In this document: positions 52,786 through 61,724 of the stretch, piece after piece | How the letters are laid out: each line of letters begins with the position of its first letter | Position numbering within the stretch: position 1 is the first letter of the stretch | NCBI GenBank assembly: GCA_014650415.1 | Contig: BMUX01000001.1 | Location: forward strand, 558,001 to 622,000 | Origin: Streptomyces spiroverticillatus | Lineage (GTDB): Bacteria; Actinomycetota; Actinomycetes; Streptomycetales; Streptomycetaceae | Direction: 5' to 3' | DNA length: 64,000 bases | Translations under genes and position numbers: made by a program | Notes under the pieces: model-generated | Seen by the model: only the letters and a program-made list of their open reading frames with translations | Databases searched by the model: none | Told to the model about the DNA's origin: nothing

Positions 52786-55566
52786 CTAGGAAGTCGGCCG
52801 GTAGTGCGGGGCCGCCGCCTCGTAGACCCGATTGACCTCGTCGAGCTGCGACTCGGGGCCGACGACCTGGACGATGTGGTACTTCTCGTTGAAGATCATC
52901 ACGCGGTTGCGCACGAAGACCCACCGGGTGGTCCGGTCCCGCCACTTGAACTGCCCCTCGGCACCCGCCTGCCGGCCGACGCCGATGCTGCGCAGCCCGC
53001 TGCTGGTGGCCCAGTTGGAGTCGCGCAGCGGCTGCGTCTCGGGCTCCGACTTGAGCTGGTACTCCATGGGGTCGGGGCCCATCTGCTTGACGGTGTCCCG
53101 GCCCGGCACGACGACGATCTCGATGTCGCCGCCGTAGTAGCGGATCTGCCCGTTGCTGCCCGCCTCGCGCCGCCAGTTCTTGCCGACGGCGATCTCGAAG
53201 CCCTTGGGGTCCTTGACCAGGCTGAACCCCGACGGCAGCCCGGAGTCCGCGGTGCGCTCCGGGGGCGGCGCGGGCTCGGAGGCCTTGCCGGAGTCCTTCG
53301 GCGGCTTGTCACCGGACGTCGGTGCGGGCGCGGGCTGTTGGGGCTGCGGGGTCTGCTGGGGCTCCTGCGGCTCCTGGGTCTGCGCGGGCTGTCCGCTGCC
53401 GGTGTTCTGGCCGCCGCCCGGCCCCTCGTCCTTCGGCATGAACTTCACCGCGTACACCACGGCCGCCACCAGCAGCGCCAGCACCAGGACGAGCAGCCAC
53501 CGCCCGAGCGAGCGCGGCTGCCGGGCCCCGATCCGCGGCTCGCGGGGACCGCGCGTCGGCTTGGCCGGCCGGGCGGGCGCGGCCTTCGCCGCCCCCTTCG
53601 GCTGCTTGTGCCGGTGGCGTCCAGCGTTGGCGGCGCTCTTCCCCTTGCCCTTCCGCTTGCGTACGAGTTCGCCCCTGCGGCGTACGATCGGCAGCCGCGT
53701 CGCGTCGGGCGGCGACGGCACCGGAACGACCTTGGTGCCCGCCTCGGGCTCCGGCGCCGAGCGCACCAGCGAGCGCAGCCAGCCGCGCAGCTCCTCGAAG
53801 TCGGGCCGCTCGGTGGGGTCCTGACGCAGCAGCGACTCCACGACGGGCCGCAGCGGACCGCAGTCCTCCGCGAAGGCGGGCGGCTCGGCGCACACCATCT
53901 GCACCAGCTCGGCCGCGTTGTCCTCCGGGTAGGGCGCGTGCCCCTGGACGACGCGGAAGAGCAGCGCGCCGAGCGCCCACAGGTCGGTGGCGGGCCCGAT
54001 CGGCGGGGCCAACTGCCAGTTGTGGTGCACCGGGCCCGCCTGCTCGGGCGCCCACCGCTCGGTGACCGCGCCGACCACGTTGATGCGGGTCTGCCGGGCG
54101 CGCTCGGCGGCCAGCGGGGTGCTGGGACCCCGGTAGGGCAGCCCGGCGATGACGTCGTCCCACCGGCCGCCGCCGCTCTTCGGCGTCCGCTCGGACTTCT
54201 GTCCGGGCACGGGGAGTTGGGTGCGGGCCGGGTGGGGTCCGCCCTGTGCGGGTACGGGGCGGCCGTGCCGCATGTCGTCGGCGCGCAGGGCCTCGCCGCC
54301 CGCTCCGCCGCCGACGCCCCGGGGCACCGCGCCGTGCCAACCGGCCCCGGGCGCGGGCTCCCCGGCGCGCTCGACGCCGGAGCCGGGGGCGGCAGCCGGT
54401 GCGCGGAAGGCCTCGGCCGTACGGGAAGGATCTGCCGTGCGGGAAGCCTCGGACGTGCGGGAGACATCTGCCGTGCGAGAGGCATCTGCCGCACGGGAGA
54501 CGTCCGTCGTACGGGAGACGTCTGTCGTACGGGCGGACACGGCCGGTGCCACGCCCGGGCGCTGGCCCAGCGGGGAGACGGCGGGCGTGCGGGGGCGCTC
54601 AGGCGGGTCGCCGTAGGGGGATATCGGGCCCGTGCCCGCGCCGTAGTCCGAGGTGGAGGCGGGCGGCTTGGCGGCGTCCTGGTCCTGAAGGTAGGGACTG
54701 CGGGCCGGATCGGCCTGGCGGCGCTGCTCCTCGGTGGCCTGGACCGCCGCCCGGGCGCCCGCCCGGTAGGCCGCTATCGCCCCGGCCCTGGCGGCCCGGG
54801 GGTCCTGTGCGGGGGGCTGTTCCTCGTTCCGGTACGAGGAGGGGAGCGCCGGAAGCGCCGGCTGCCCGGCGGTGTCGTCCTCGCCCGGGGCGACGTGTCC
54901 GCGCGGCACCGGGATCGCGCCGTCCGAACCCGCCCAACCGCCGTCCTGCGCCCCGGGGTTCGCGGGGGCGCGGCCGGGGATCGGCGCGTACCCGCACAGG
55001 GCCTCCTCTGCGGCGCCCGCCGCGAGGCCGGTGAGCACGATGCGGCCGTCGTCGCAGACCAGCACGGTGCGCACGGTGATGTTGCGGTGGGTCCAGCCAT
55101 GGGCGTGCAGCACGCGCAGCGCGGTCAGCACGTCGGAGGCGACCTCGGCGGCCCGGTAGGGGCTGAGCGGGGCCTCGGCGAGGAGGGCGGCGAGCGGCCG
55201 GGCGGAGACCAGCTCGCTGACGATCCACAGCGAGCCGTCCTCCTGGAAGACGTCGTAGACCTGGTCTATCCGGGGGTGGTCGGGGATCTGCGCGACCGCC
55301 TGCACCGCCTCGACGGCGCGCAGCACGGTGGGGTCGGTGGAGCGGGGCGGCGCGCCGCGCCCGGTGACGCTGCGCCGGTGGACCGGGGCGCCGTCGGCGT
55401 CGAGGAACTCGGCGTCCACCACCTCCGGCAGCGGCACCTGCCGGACCAGGACCTCCTGGCCGCTGTAGGTGTCGAAGGCGCGGGTCTCCACGAGGTCGTA
55501 CTCGTCGGAGGGCGGCAACGGCAGGCGGTAGCGATCGGCAAGCACCCGTCCCGCGTACTCGTCCAC
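52786..55566 (-). CDS. Receptor-type pseudokinase (HRN in place of HRD)
   Basis: A 926-residue kinase-fold protein probably inactive as a kinase. The catalytic loop reads THRNITVRTVL (Asn for the catalytic Asp), and the DFG position reads LTGLAAG. Between the catalytic loop and the C-lobe (PATDLWALGALLFRVVQGHA) are ~330 extra residues, including a 6-residue repeat tract (SRTTDV/SRTADV). A membrane helix (RWLLVLVLALLVAAVVYAV) and the C-terminal outside domain (GFSLVKDPKGFEIAVGKNW to APHYRPTS) are shared with its neighbours. GTG 55566 is chosen (GGGGGAGG upstream). It may scaffold or regulate the active kinases. Confidence 0.87.
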   Translation of the reverse strand: MDEYAGRVLADRYRLPLPPSDEYDLVETRAFDTYSGQEVLVRQVPLPEVVDAEFLDADGAPVHRRSVTGRGAPPRSTDPTVLRAVEAVQAVAQIPDHPRIDQVYDVFQEDGSLWIVSELVSARPLAALLAEAPLSPYRAAEVASDVLTALRVLHAHGWTHRNITVRTVLVCDDGRIVLTGLAAGAAEEALCGYAPIPGRAPANPGAQDGGWAGSDGAIPVPRGHVAPGEDDTAGQPALPALPSSYRNEEQPPAQDPRAARAGAIAAYRAGARAAVQATEEQRRQADPARSPYLQDQDAAKPPASTSDYGAGTGPISPYGDPPERPRTPAVSPLGQRPGVAPAVSARTTDVSRTTDVSRAADASRTADVSRTSEASRTADPSRTAEAFRAPAAAPGSGVERAGEPAPGAGWHGAVPRGVGGGAGGEALRADDMRHGRPVPAQGGPHPARTQLPVPGQKSERTPKSGGGRWDDVIAGLPYRGPSTPLAAERARQTRINVVGAVTERWAPEQAGPVHHNWQLAPPIGPATDLWALGALLFRVVQGHAPYPEDNAAELVQMVCAEPPAFAEDCGPLRPVVESLLRQDPTERPDFEELRGWLRSLVRSAPEPEAGTKVVPVPSPPDATRLPIVRRRGELVRKRKGKGKSAANAGRHRHKQPKGAAKAAPARPAKPTRGPREPRIGARQPRSLGRWLLVLVLALLVAAVVYAVKFMPKDEGPGGGQNTGSGQPAQTQEPQEPQQTPQPQQPAPAPTSGDKPPKDSGKASEPAPPPERTADSGLPSGFSLVKDPKGFEIAVGKNWRREAGSNGQIRYYGGDIEIVVVPGRDTVKQMGPDPMEYQLKSEPETQPLRDSNWATSSGLRSIGVGRQAGAEGQFKWRDRTTRWVFVRNRVMIFNEKYHIVQVVGPESQLDEVNRVYEAAAPHYRPTS
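54410..54536 (-). repeat. In-frame 18-bp tandem repeats (SRTTDV/SRTADV units)
   Basis: About seven 18-bp units encode six-residue blocks such as SRTTDV, SRAADA, SRTADV and SRTSEA within the pseudokinase linker. Unit boundaries blur at the ends. Confidence 0.75.
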
Positions 55567-55819
55567 TACGCCTCCCCCATGTGCGCGCTTGCTCGCCGCT
55601 CCTGACCGGCGGGGCTGTCCACGGCGTGCCACCGTGGTCCCACCGTGCCCTCATGGGCCTTCCGAAACCATCAATTCCGGTCGTTTACCGGCCAATTGCG
55701 GCTGCGTACGGTCCACGGGGTCTCACGATACGTGGCAATACCCCGTTGCGAGGCGGTGTCACCGCATCCCGCCGAACCGGTTCGTTTCGGATGCGTCGGG
55801 CGGCCGGCCCGCCGGTGCC

Positions 55820-58108
55820 TCAGGCGGTCGGCTTGAACGTGGCGAAGGCGGCGTCGCGGAGCTGCTTGCACTCGGGGCCGTCCCAGGCGTCCGCCGGGCA
55901 GCTCACCATGATCGAGTAGCCGCGCTTGTCGTCGACCTTGAAGCCCCGGTTGAGGACGTGGATGCGCTGTCCCTGCTGGGTGCGCTCGAATTGCCAGTCG
56001 GCGGTGGTGGGGTAGCCGTTGTAGTCGACCGGCTCGATGCCGATCTGCTTGAAGTCCTTGCTGGAGGCGCCGACCGAGGCGACCGCGCTGAGCCAGGCGG
56101 CGGCCGCGTTGGGGCCCGGCTTGGAGTTGAAGTCGACCTGGACGCGCGGGAATCCGCCGTCCTTGCTGTATATGCCGCCCGAGTTCAGGCCCGCTATGGC
56201 CGTGCGGCGGAAGCCCTCGGGCATCGCCATCGTGAAGTGGAAACGGTCGTCGTTGACGGTCGTGAAGCCCGCGGGGGCCGCTCCGTCGGCGGGCGCGCCG
56301 GTGCCCGGGGTGCCGGAGGGCTTGGTTCCGTCCGTGCCGCCGGTGCCCTTCTCCGGGGCGGTGGTGCCCTTGTCCTTCGCGGGGTCCTTGCCCTTCGCCG
56401 GGTCCTTGTCCGGATTCTTGGAGTCGCCGCCGGTCGTGCCGCTGGTCTGGGTGGCGCCCTTGCCGGTGGGGCCGCCCTTGTCGTCGTCCTTGTTGAGGGC
56501 GATGGCGATCACCGTGCCCAGGACGGCGAGGAGCGCGACCAGCGCGACGACGAGCAGCAGCTTCTTGCGGGCGTCGGGCGACATCCCGCCGGTCGTGCCC
56601 GGCGACACACCGCCGGAACCGGAACCCGACCCGGTGGACCGCATGGCGGCCGTGGGAGGTCCGGACACCGCGGGAGCCGCCGGGGCGGCAGCGGCGGCCG
56701 CGGCCGCGGCGGGCTTCTTGGGCGTACGCGCCTTCTCGGCGGGCGCGGGCGGAAGCGGAACCAGCTTCGTGGCGTCGGAGCGGGCGAGCTCGTCCCCGGC
56801 GGCGTCCGCCTCGTCGAGGCGGGCGAGCACGTCGTTCAGGAGCGCACGCGCGCCCGCGTCGTCGAGGCGCTGCTCGGGGTCCTTGGCGAGGAGGCCGTAG
56901 ATGACGTCCTCCAGCGGGCCCGCGTGCTTCGGCGGGTCCACCGGCTCGGTCATGACGGCGGTCAGGGTGGCGATGGCCGAGCCCTTGTCGTACGGCGGAA
57001 CGCCCTCCACCGAGGCATAGATGAGCCCGCCCAACGACCACATGTCGGCGGCGGGGCCCGGCTTGTGGCCGCGCGCCCGCTCCGGGGAGATGTACGAGGG
57101 GGCGCCGACGAGCATGCCGGTGGAGGTGATCGAGGGGTCGCCCTCGACCTGGGCGATGCCGAAGTCGGTCAGCACGACCCGGCCGTCCTCGGCGATCAGC
57201 ACGTTGGAGGGCTTGACGTCGCGGTGCAGGATGCCCTGGCGGTGGGCGGCGCGCAGCACGTCGAGGATGGCGAGGCCGACCTCGGCGGCCCGACGCGGCG
57301 TCAGCAGGCCGTCCTCGCGGATGGCTTCGGCGAGGGACTTGCCCTCGACCAGCTCCATCACGATCCACGGCCGGTCGTCCTCGTCGACGACGTCGAAGAC
57401 GGTGACGGCGCTGTTGTTGCGGATCCGGGCGATCGCCTTCGCCTCGCGCAGGGTGCGTGTGATCAGGCGGCGCTTCTCGTCCTCGTCGATGGCGGTGGGG
57501 AAGCGCAGCTCCTTGACGGCGACGGTACGCCCCAGCGTCTCGTCGACGGCCCGCCACACGGTGCCCATGCCACCGCGCCCGAGCACGTCCCCGAGCCGGT
57601 AACGCCCGGCCAGCAGCCGCCCCTCGACCTCCTTGGAGGTGTCGGAGGCAGCATCCTTGGCGGCCTCGGCGGCCGTCTCCTCGGACATGCCCCCACCACG
57701 CCGCCCACCGGCGGCCCCGACGTCACGCCCCTTGCCCTCGGCAGCCTTGCCCTCGGCGGCCTTGGGCTCGGCGTCGCGCGCCTTGTCACCGCCCGCACCC
57801 TTGGCGTCCGTCACGGCGGACTTGGCGGAACCTCCGGCCCTCGCCCCGGGCACCTTCGCGTCGAGCACGGCCCTGTCGCCGCCCTCTGCCCGGGCGGACC
57901 TTGACGCGGCGTCACCCTTCGGGGAATCCGCCTCGGGGCCGTCGGCCTTCACCGCGCCCCCGGGCGTGCCGCCCGCGGGCGCACCCGTCCCGGTGTCCCG
58001 CTTCCCGCCGGACACGGCATCCCGCTTCCCGCCGGACGCAGCATCCCGCTTCTTGTCGGACACGGCATCCTGCGTGCTCTTCCGCGACTGCTCCGGCTCG
58101 TCCGACAT
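55820..58108 (-). CDS. Receptor-type Ser/Thr kinase 4
   Basis: A 762-residue protein. The N-terminal ~160 residues are charged (DKKRDAASGGKRDAVSGGKR repeats). The kinase domain follows: LGRGGMGTVWRAVDETLGR, VAVKELRF, HRDVKPSNVLIA and TDFGIAQVEG with SPERARG. A poly-Ala/Pro linker, one membrane helix (LLLVVALVALLAVLGTVIAI) and an outside domain (GFTTVNDDRFHFTMAMPEGF, ending TFKPTA) complete it. ATG 58108 has GAGGGG upstream. It is the first gene of the four-gene tandem set, and the outside domains are clearly related. Confidence 0.9.
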   Translation of the reverse strand: MSDEPEQSRKSTQDAVSDKKRDAASGGKRDAVSGGKRDTGTGAPAGGTPGGAVKADGPEADSPKGDAASRSARAEGGDRAVLDAKVPGARAGGSAKSAVTDAKGAGGDKARDAEPKAAEGKAAEGKGRDVGAAGGRRGGGMSEETAAEAAKDAASDTSKEVEGRLLAGRYRLGDVLGRGGMGTVWRAVDETLGRTVAVKELRFPTAIDEDEKRRLITRTLREAKAIARIRNNSAVTVFDVVDEDDRPWIVMELVEGKSLAEAIREDGLLTPRRAAEVGLAILDVLRAAHRQGILHRDVKPSNVLIAEDGRVVLTDFGIAQVEGDPSITSTGMLVGAPSYISPERARGHKPGPAADMWSLGGLIYASVEGVPPYDKGSAIATLTAVMTEPVDPPKHAGPLEDVIYGLLAKDPEQRLDDAGARALLNDVLARLDEADAAGDELARSDATKLVPLPPAPAEKARTPKKPAAAAAAAAAPAAPAVSGPPTAAMRSTGSGSGSGGVSPGTTGGMSPDARKKLLLVVALVALLAVLGTVIAIALNKDDDKGGPTGKGATQTSGTTGGDSKNPDKDPAKGKDPAKDKGTTAPEKGTGGTDGTKPSGTPGTGAPADGAAPAGFTTVNDDRFHFTMAMPEGFRRTAIAGLNSGGIYSKDGGFPRVQVDFNSKPGPNAAAAWLSAVASVGASSKDFKQIGIEPVDYNGYPTTADWQFERTQQGQRIHVLNRGFKVDDKRGYSIMVSCPADAWDGPECKQLRDAAFATFKPTA

Positions 58109-58395
58109 GCGTCCCCTCTGCGATCCCTGATCTTCGCCCCGCGCCCCGGCCGTACGTACACGTACACACGCGCACTCCCTCGTGCGCACATGTCGCAGGC
58201 TTCTCGGCAGCTTCCCCGGCGATGCGGCAACCCGCCCTGGCAGAGCCCCCATTGTCCCCCACGCGCGGACCGCCAACACCCCCGGGGCGCAACGGACAAC
58301 CGCCGCACCCCGCACCCGCTCTCCCGTACGGACCTCCCGTACGGATATCCCGTCAGATACCCGTACGGAATCCGCCCGGACCCGGGCCCCACCCC

Positions 58396-60102
58396 CTACA
58401 GCGGCACGATGTCCGGCGCGCCCAGCCGGGCCGCGTCGGCCGTGAGGTCGTCGGGCTGGCGCTGCGACTCGCGTTCCGCCTCCACCCGCTTCTGGTAGTG
58501 CTCCACCTCCCTCTCCACCTGCCCCTTGTCCCACCCCAGCACCGGCGCCATCAGCTCCGCGCACTCCAGCGCGCTGAGCGTGCCCCGGTCGAAGGTCTCG
58601 ATGGAGATCCGGGTGCGCCGGGTCAGCACGTCGTCCAGGTGCCGGGCCCCTTCGTGCGAGGCGGCGTAGACGACCTCCGCCCGCAGGTAGTCGTCGGCGT
58701 TCGCCAGCGGCTCGCCCAGGCCCGGATCGGCGGCGATCAGCTCCAGCACCTCCTCGGCCAGGGACCCGTACCGGTTGAGCAGGTGCTCGACGCGCACCAC
58801 GTGCAGCCCGGTGCGGGCGGCGATCCTGGCCCGCGCGTTCCACATCGCCTTGTAGCCCTCGGCCCCGGCCAGCGGGACGTCCTCGGTGACGCACTCCGCG
58901 ACCCGCACGTCCAGCGCGTGCACGGCCTCGTCGACGGCGTCCTTGGCCATCACCCGGTACGTCGTGTACTTGCCGCCCGCGACCACCACCAGCCCCGGCA
59001 CCGGGTGGGCGACCGTGTGCTCCCGGGAGAGCTTGCTGGTGGCGTCCGACTCACCGGCCAGCAGCGGCCGCAGGCCGGCGTACACGCCCTGGACGTCGTC
59101 GCGCGTCAACGGGACGGCGAGCACCGAATTCACGTGTTCCAGCAGATAGTCGATATCGGCGCTGGAAGCCGCCGGATGCGCTTTGTCCAGATCCCAATCG
59201 GTGTCCGTCGTTCCGACAATCCAGTGCCTTCCCCACGGAATGACGAAAAGGACCGATTTCTCGGTGCGCAAAATCAATCCGGTCGAGGAATGAATTCGGT
59301 CTTTCGGGACGACCAAATGAATTCCCTTGGAGGCGCGGACGTGAAACTGTCCGCGTTCCCCGATGAGCGCCTGGGTGTCGTCGGTCCACACCCCGGTCGC
59401 GTTCACCACCTGCTTGGCGCGGATCTCGTACTCGCCCTGCGCCTCCACGTCCTGCACCCGCACCCCGACGACCCGCTCACCCTCGCGCAGGAAGCCGATC
59501 ACCCGGGCCCGGTTGGCGACGTGCGCCCCGTAGGCGGCGGCGGTGCGCACCAGGGTCGCGACATACCGGGCGTCGTCCATCTGCGCGTCGTAATACTGGA
59601 GCGCACCCGTCAGCGCGTCCTTCTTCAACGCCGGTGCCACCCGCAGCGCGTGCCGCCGCGTCAGGTGACGGTGCATCGGCAGCCCGCGCCCGTGCCCCGA
59701 CGACACCGACATCGCGTCGTAGAGCGCCACGCCCGAGCCCGCGTACCACCGCTCCCAGCCCTTGTGCTGGAGCGGGTAAAGGAAGGGCACCGGCTTCACC
59801 AGGTGCGGCGCGAGCCGCTCAAGCAGCAGGCCCCGCTCCTTGAGCGCTTCCCGTACGAGCGCGAAGTCGAGCATCTCCAGATAGCGCAGGCCGCCGTGGA
59901 TCAGCTTGCTGGAGCGGCTGGAGGTGCCCGAGGCCCAGTCGCGGGCCTCGACCAGACCGGTGGAAAGCCCCCGGGTCACGGCGTCCAGCGCCGTACCCGC
60001 ACCGACCACGCCCGCGCCCACCACCAGCACGTCCAGTTCCCGCTCGGCCATCGCGGCGAGCGCCTGCTCACGCTCGTCCGGTCCCAGTGTCGCTGTCCTC
60101 AC
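58396..60102 (-). CDS. glpD: FAD-dependent glycerol-3-phosphate dehydrogenase
   Basis: A 568-residue membrane-associated flavoenzyme that oxidises glycerol-3-phosphate to DHAP and feeds the quinone pool. Motifs: VLVVGAGVVGAGTALDAVTR (FAD), SSRSSKLIHGGLRYLE, then ASKGIHLVVPK and GTTDTDWD, with the C-terminal family domain (GSLAEEVLELI). GTG 60102 has GGGAGG upstream; the longer reading is rejected. Bases ~59125-59345 are visibly less GC-rich than the surroundings (e.g. 53-55% per 60 bp). It is divergent from the nucleotide-sugar dehydrogenase gene. Confidence 0.95.
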   Translation of the reverse strand: MRTATLGPDEREQALAAMAERELDVLVVGAGVVGAGTALDAVTRGLSTGLVEARDWASGTSSRSSKLIHGGLRYLEMLDFALVREALKERGLLLERLAPHLVKPVPFLYPLQHKGWERWYAGSGVALYDAMSVSSGHGRGLPMHRHLTRRHALRVAPALKKDALTGALQYYDAQMDDARYVATLVRTAAAYGAHVANRARVIGFLREGERVVGVRVQDVEAQGEYEIRAKQVVNATGVWTDDTQALIGERGQFHVRASKGIHLVVPKDRIHSSTGLILRTEKSVLFVIPWGRHWIVGTTDTDWDLDKAHPAASSADIDYLLEHVNSVLAVPLTRDDVQGVYAGLRPLLAGESDATSKLSREHTVAHPVPGLVVVAGGKYTTYRVMAKDAVDEAVHALDVRVAECVTEDVPLAGAEGYKAMWNARARIAARTGLHVVRVEHLLNRYGSLAEEVLELIAADPGLGEPLANADDYLRAEVVYAASHEGARHLDDVLTRRTRISIETFDRGTLSALECAELMAPVLGWDKGQVEREVEHYQKRVEAERESQRQPDDLTADAARLGAPDIVPL

Positions 60103-60364
60103 TGCTGCCTCCCGTTGGTGCGGTTGGTGCGGTGCTCCCGTACCGGTACGAGCCGGGTCGCACACCGATTCTCGCCGCAGCCCGCCGCTTCAGCCACTGC
60201 CTGTGGACAACGGTGGACGGACCCGACTCGCAAATCCCCCATCACGGTCATATTTACGCCTAGTCTGACATTTCTTCGGCTCGAACTGTCCACAGGGGTT
60301 GCGCACCGCCCCGATGCCCGTTAAGGGCTCCCCCTGCGGACTCAAGGGAAGGACGGCTCACGCC

Positions 60365-61627
60365 ATGCCCGCAGATCTCGCCGTCATCGGACTCGGTCAC
60401 CTCGGTCTCCCTCTCGCCCAGGCCGCCGTCGCCGCCGGCATCGCCACCATCGGTTACGACACCGACCCCCGCGCCGTCGCCGAGCTCGCGGCGGGCCGCC
60501 CGCCGGTCGAGGGCTCGCTCTCCGCCGCCGAGATCCGCCGGATGCTCGCCCGGGGATTTCGCCCCACCACCGACCCCGCCGAGCTGGGCCGGGTCCGTAC
60601 CGCCGTGATCTGCGCCCCCACCCGGATCGGCCCCGACCGCACCCTCGACCTGTCCGCCGTCGAGGCCGCCGCCCGCACGCTCGCCGCCCGGCTGCGCCCG
60701 CACACCACCGTGCTGCTGGAATCCGCCGCCTACCCCGGCGCCACCGAAGAATTCCTGCGCCCCCTCCTGGAGCAGGGCTCCGGGCTGCGGGCCGGCCGCG
60801 ACTTCCACCTCGCCCACTCCCCCAGCCGCCTGGACCCCGGCAACCGCAGCCACGACTACGCCCACACCCCCAAGGTGATCGGCGGCCTCACCCCCGCCTG
60901 CACCGAGTCCGCCGCCGCCTTCTACGGCCGCCTCACCGACAAGGTGGTCCGCGCCCGGGGCCCCCGCGAGGCCGAGACCGTGTCCGTACTCGAAACCAAC
61001 TACCGGCACGTGAACATCGCCTTCGCCAACGAGATGGCCGTCCTCTGCCACGACCTCGGCGTCGACCTCTGGGACGTCATCCGCTGCGCCGAGACCAAGC
61101 CCTACGGCTTCCAGGCCTTCCGCCCCGGGCCCGGCGTCGGCGGCCACAGCCTCCCCCTCGACCCCAACTACCTCTCGTACAACAGCCGCACCCCCGGCCA
61201 CCCCCTGCGCATGGTCGGCCTCGCGCAGGAGATCAACGGACGGATGCCCGCGTACGTCATCCAGCGCTGCGCCACCCTCCTCAACGAGCACGGCAAGTCC
61301 GCGCGCGGCGCCCGCGTCCTGCTGCTCGGCGTCTCCTACAAGCCCGACCTCGCCGACCAGGAGAACTCCCCCGCCCCCGAAATCGCCTCCCGGCTGCGCG
61401 ACATGGGCGCCCACCTCACCTACCACGACCCGCACGTCCCGCACTGGCGCGTGCGCGACGTCCCGGTGCCGCGCGCGGACTCCCTGTACGAGGCGGCCGC
61501 GGCGGCGGACCTGACGATCCTGCTCCAGAACCACCGCACGTACGACCTCCAGGGCCTGGCCGTGAAGGCCCAACTCCTCCTGGACACCCGGGGCGCGAGC
61601 CCGGCGGGCGCGGCGCACCGGCTCTAG
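60365..61627 (+). CDS. Nucleotide-sugar dehydrogenase, catalytic Cys replaced by Ser
   Basis: A 420-residue UDP-glucose/GDP-mannose dehydrogenase family protein. The N-terminal Rossmann site is LAVIGLGHLGLPLAQAAVAA. The conserved ETNYRHVNIAFANEMAVLC and GVSYKPDLADQENSPA segments are intact. Where the family has GGHC, this reads GVGGHSLPLD (codon AGC), so the usual catalytic Cys is Ser. ATG 60365 has GGAAGGA upstream. It may need another mechanism, act on another substrate, or be inactive. Confidence 0.88.
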   Translation: MPADLAVIGLGHLGLPLAQAAVAAGIATIGYDTDPRAVAELAAGRPPVEGSLSAAEIRRMLARGFRPTTDPAELGRVRTAVICAPTRIGPDRTLDLSAVEAAARTLAARLRPHTTVLLESAAYPGATEEFLRPLLEQGSGLRAGRDFHLAHSPSRLDPGNRSHDYAHTPKVIGGLTPACTESAAAFYGRLTDKVVRARGPREAETVSVLETNYRHVNIAFANEMAVLCHDLGVDLWDVIRCAETKPYGFQAFRPGPGVGGHSLPLDPNYLSYNSRTPGHPLRMVGLAQEINGRMPAYVIQRCATLLNEHGKSARGARVLLLGVSYKPDLADQENSPAPEIASRLRDMGAHLTYHDPHVPHWRVRDVPVPRADSLYEAAAAADLTILLQNHRTYDLQGLAVKAQLLLDTRGASPAGAAHRL

Positions 61628-61712
61628 AGCCCCCGCCGCCCACCCGCCCCCACCTGCAAAATCCTGTGCAAGCCTGCAAGAAAGAACTTGCCTTTACACT
61701 CCCTTCACAACC

Positions 61713-61718
61713 TATGAT
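61713..61718 (+). promoter_or_regulatory. -10 element for a leaderless gene
   Basis: TATGAT lies 6 nt before the GTG start of the TPR-like gene at 61725. A weak TTGCCT (61688-61693) lies 19 nt upstream, somewhat far for a -35. Confidence 0.6.
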
Positions 61719-61724
61719 CCGCCG

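Noticed and set aside
60202..60294. Two DnaA-box-like words, TTGTCCACA (minus) and CTGTCCACA (plus), between glpD and the sugar dehydrogenase gene
   Set aside because: Only two boxes, in a promoter region between two genes; not enough for an origin or a known control site.
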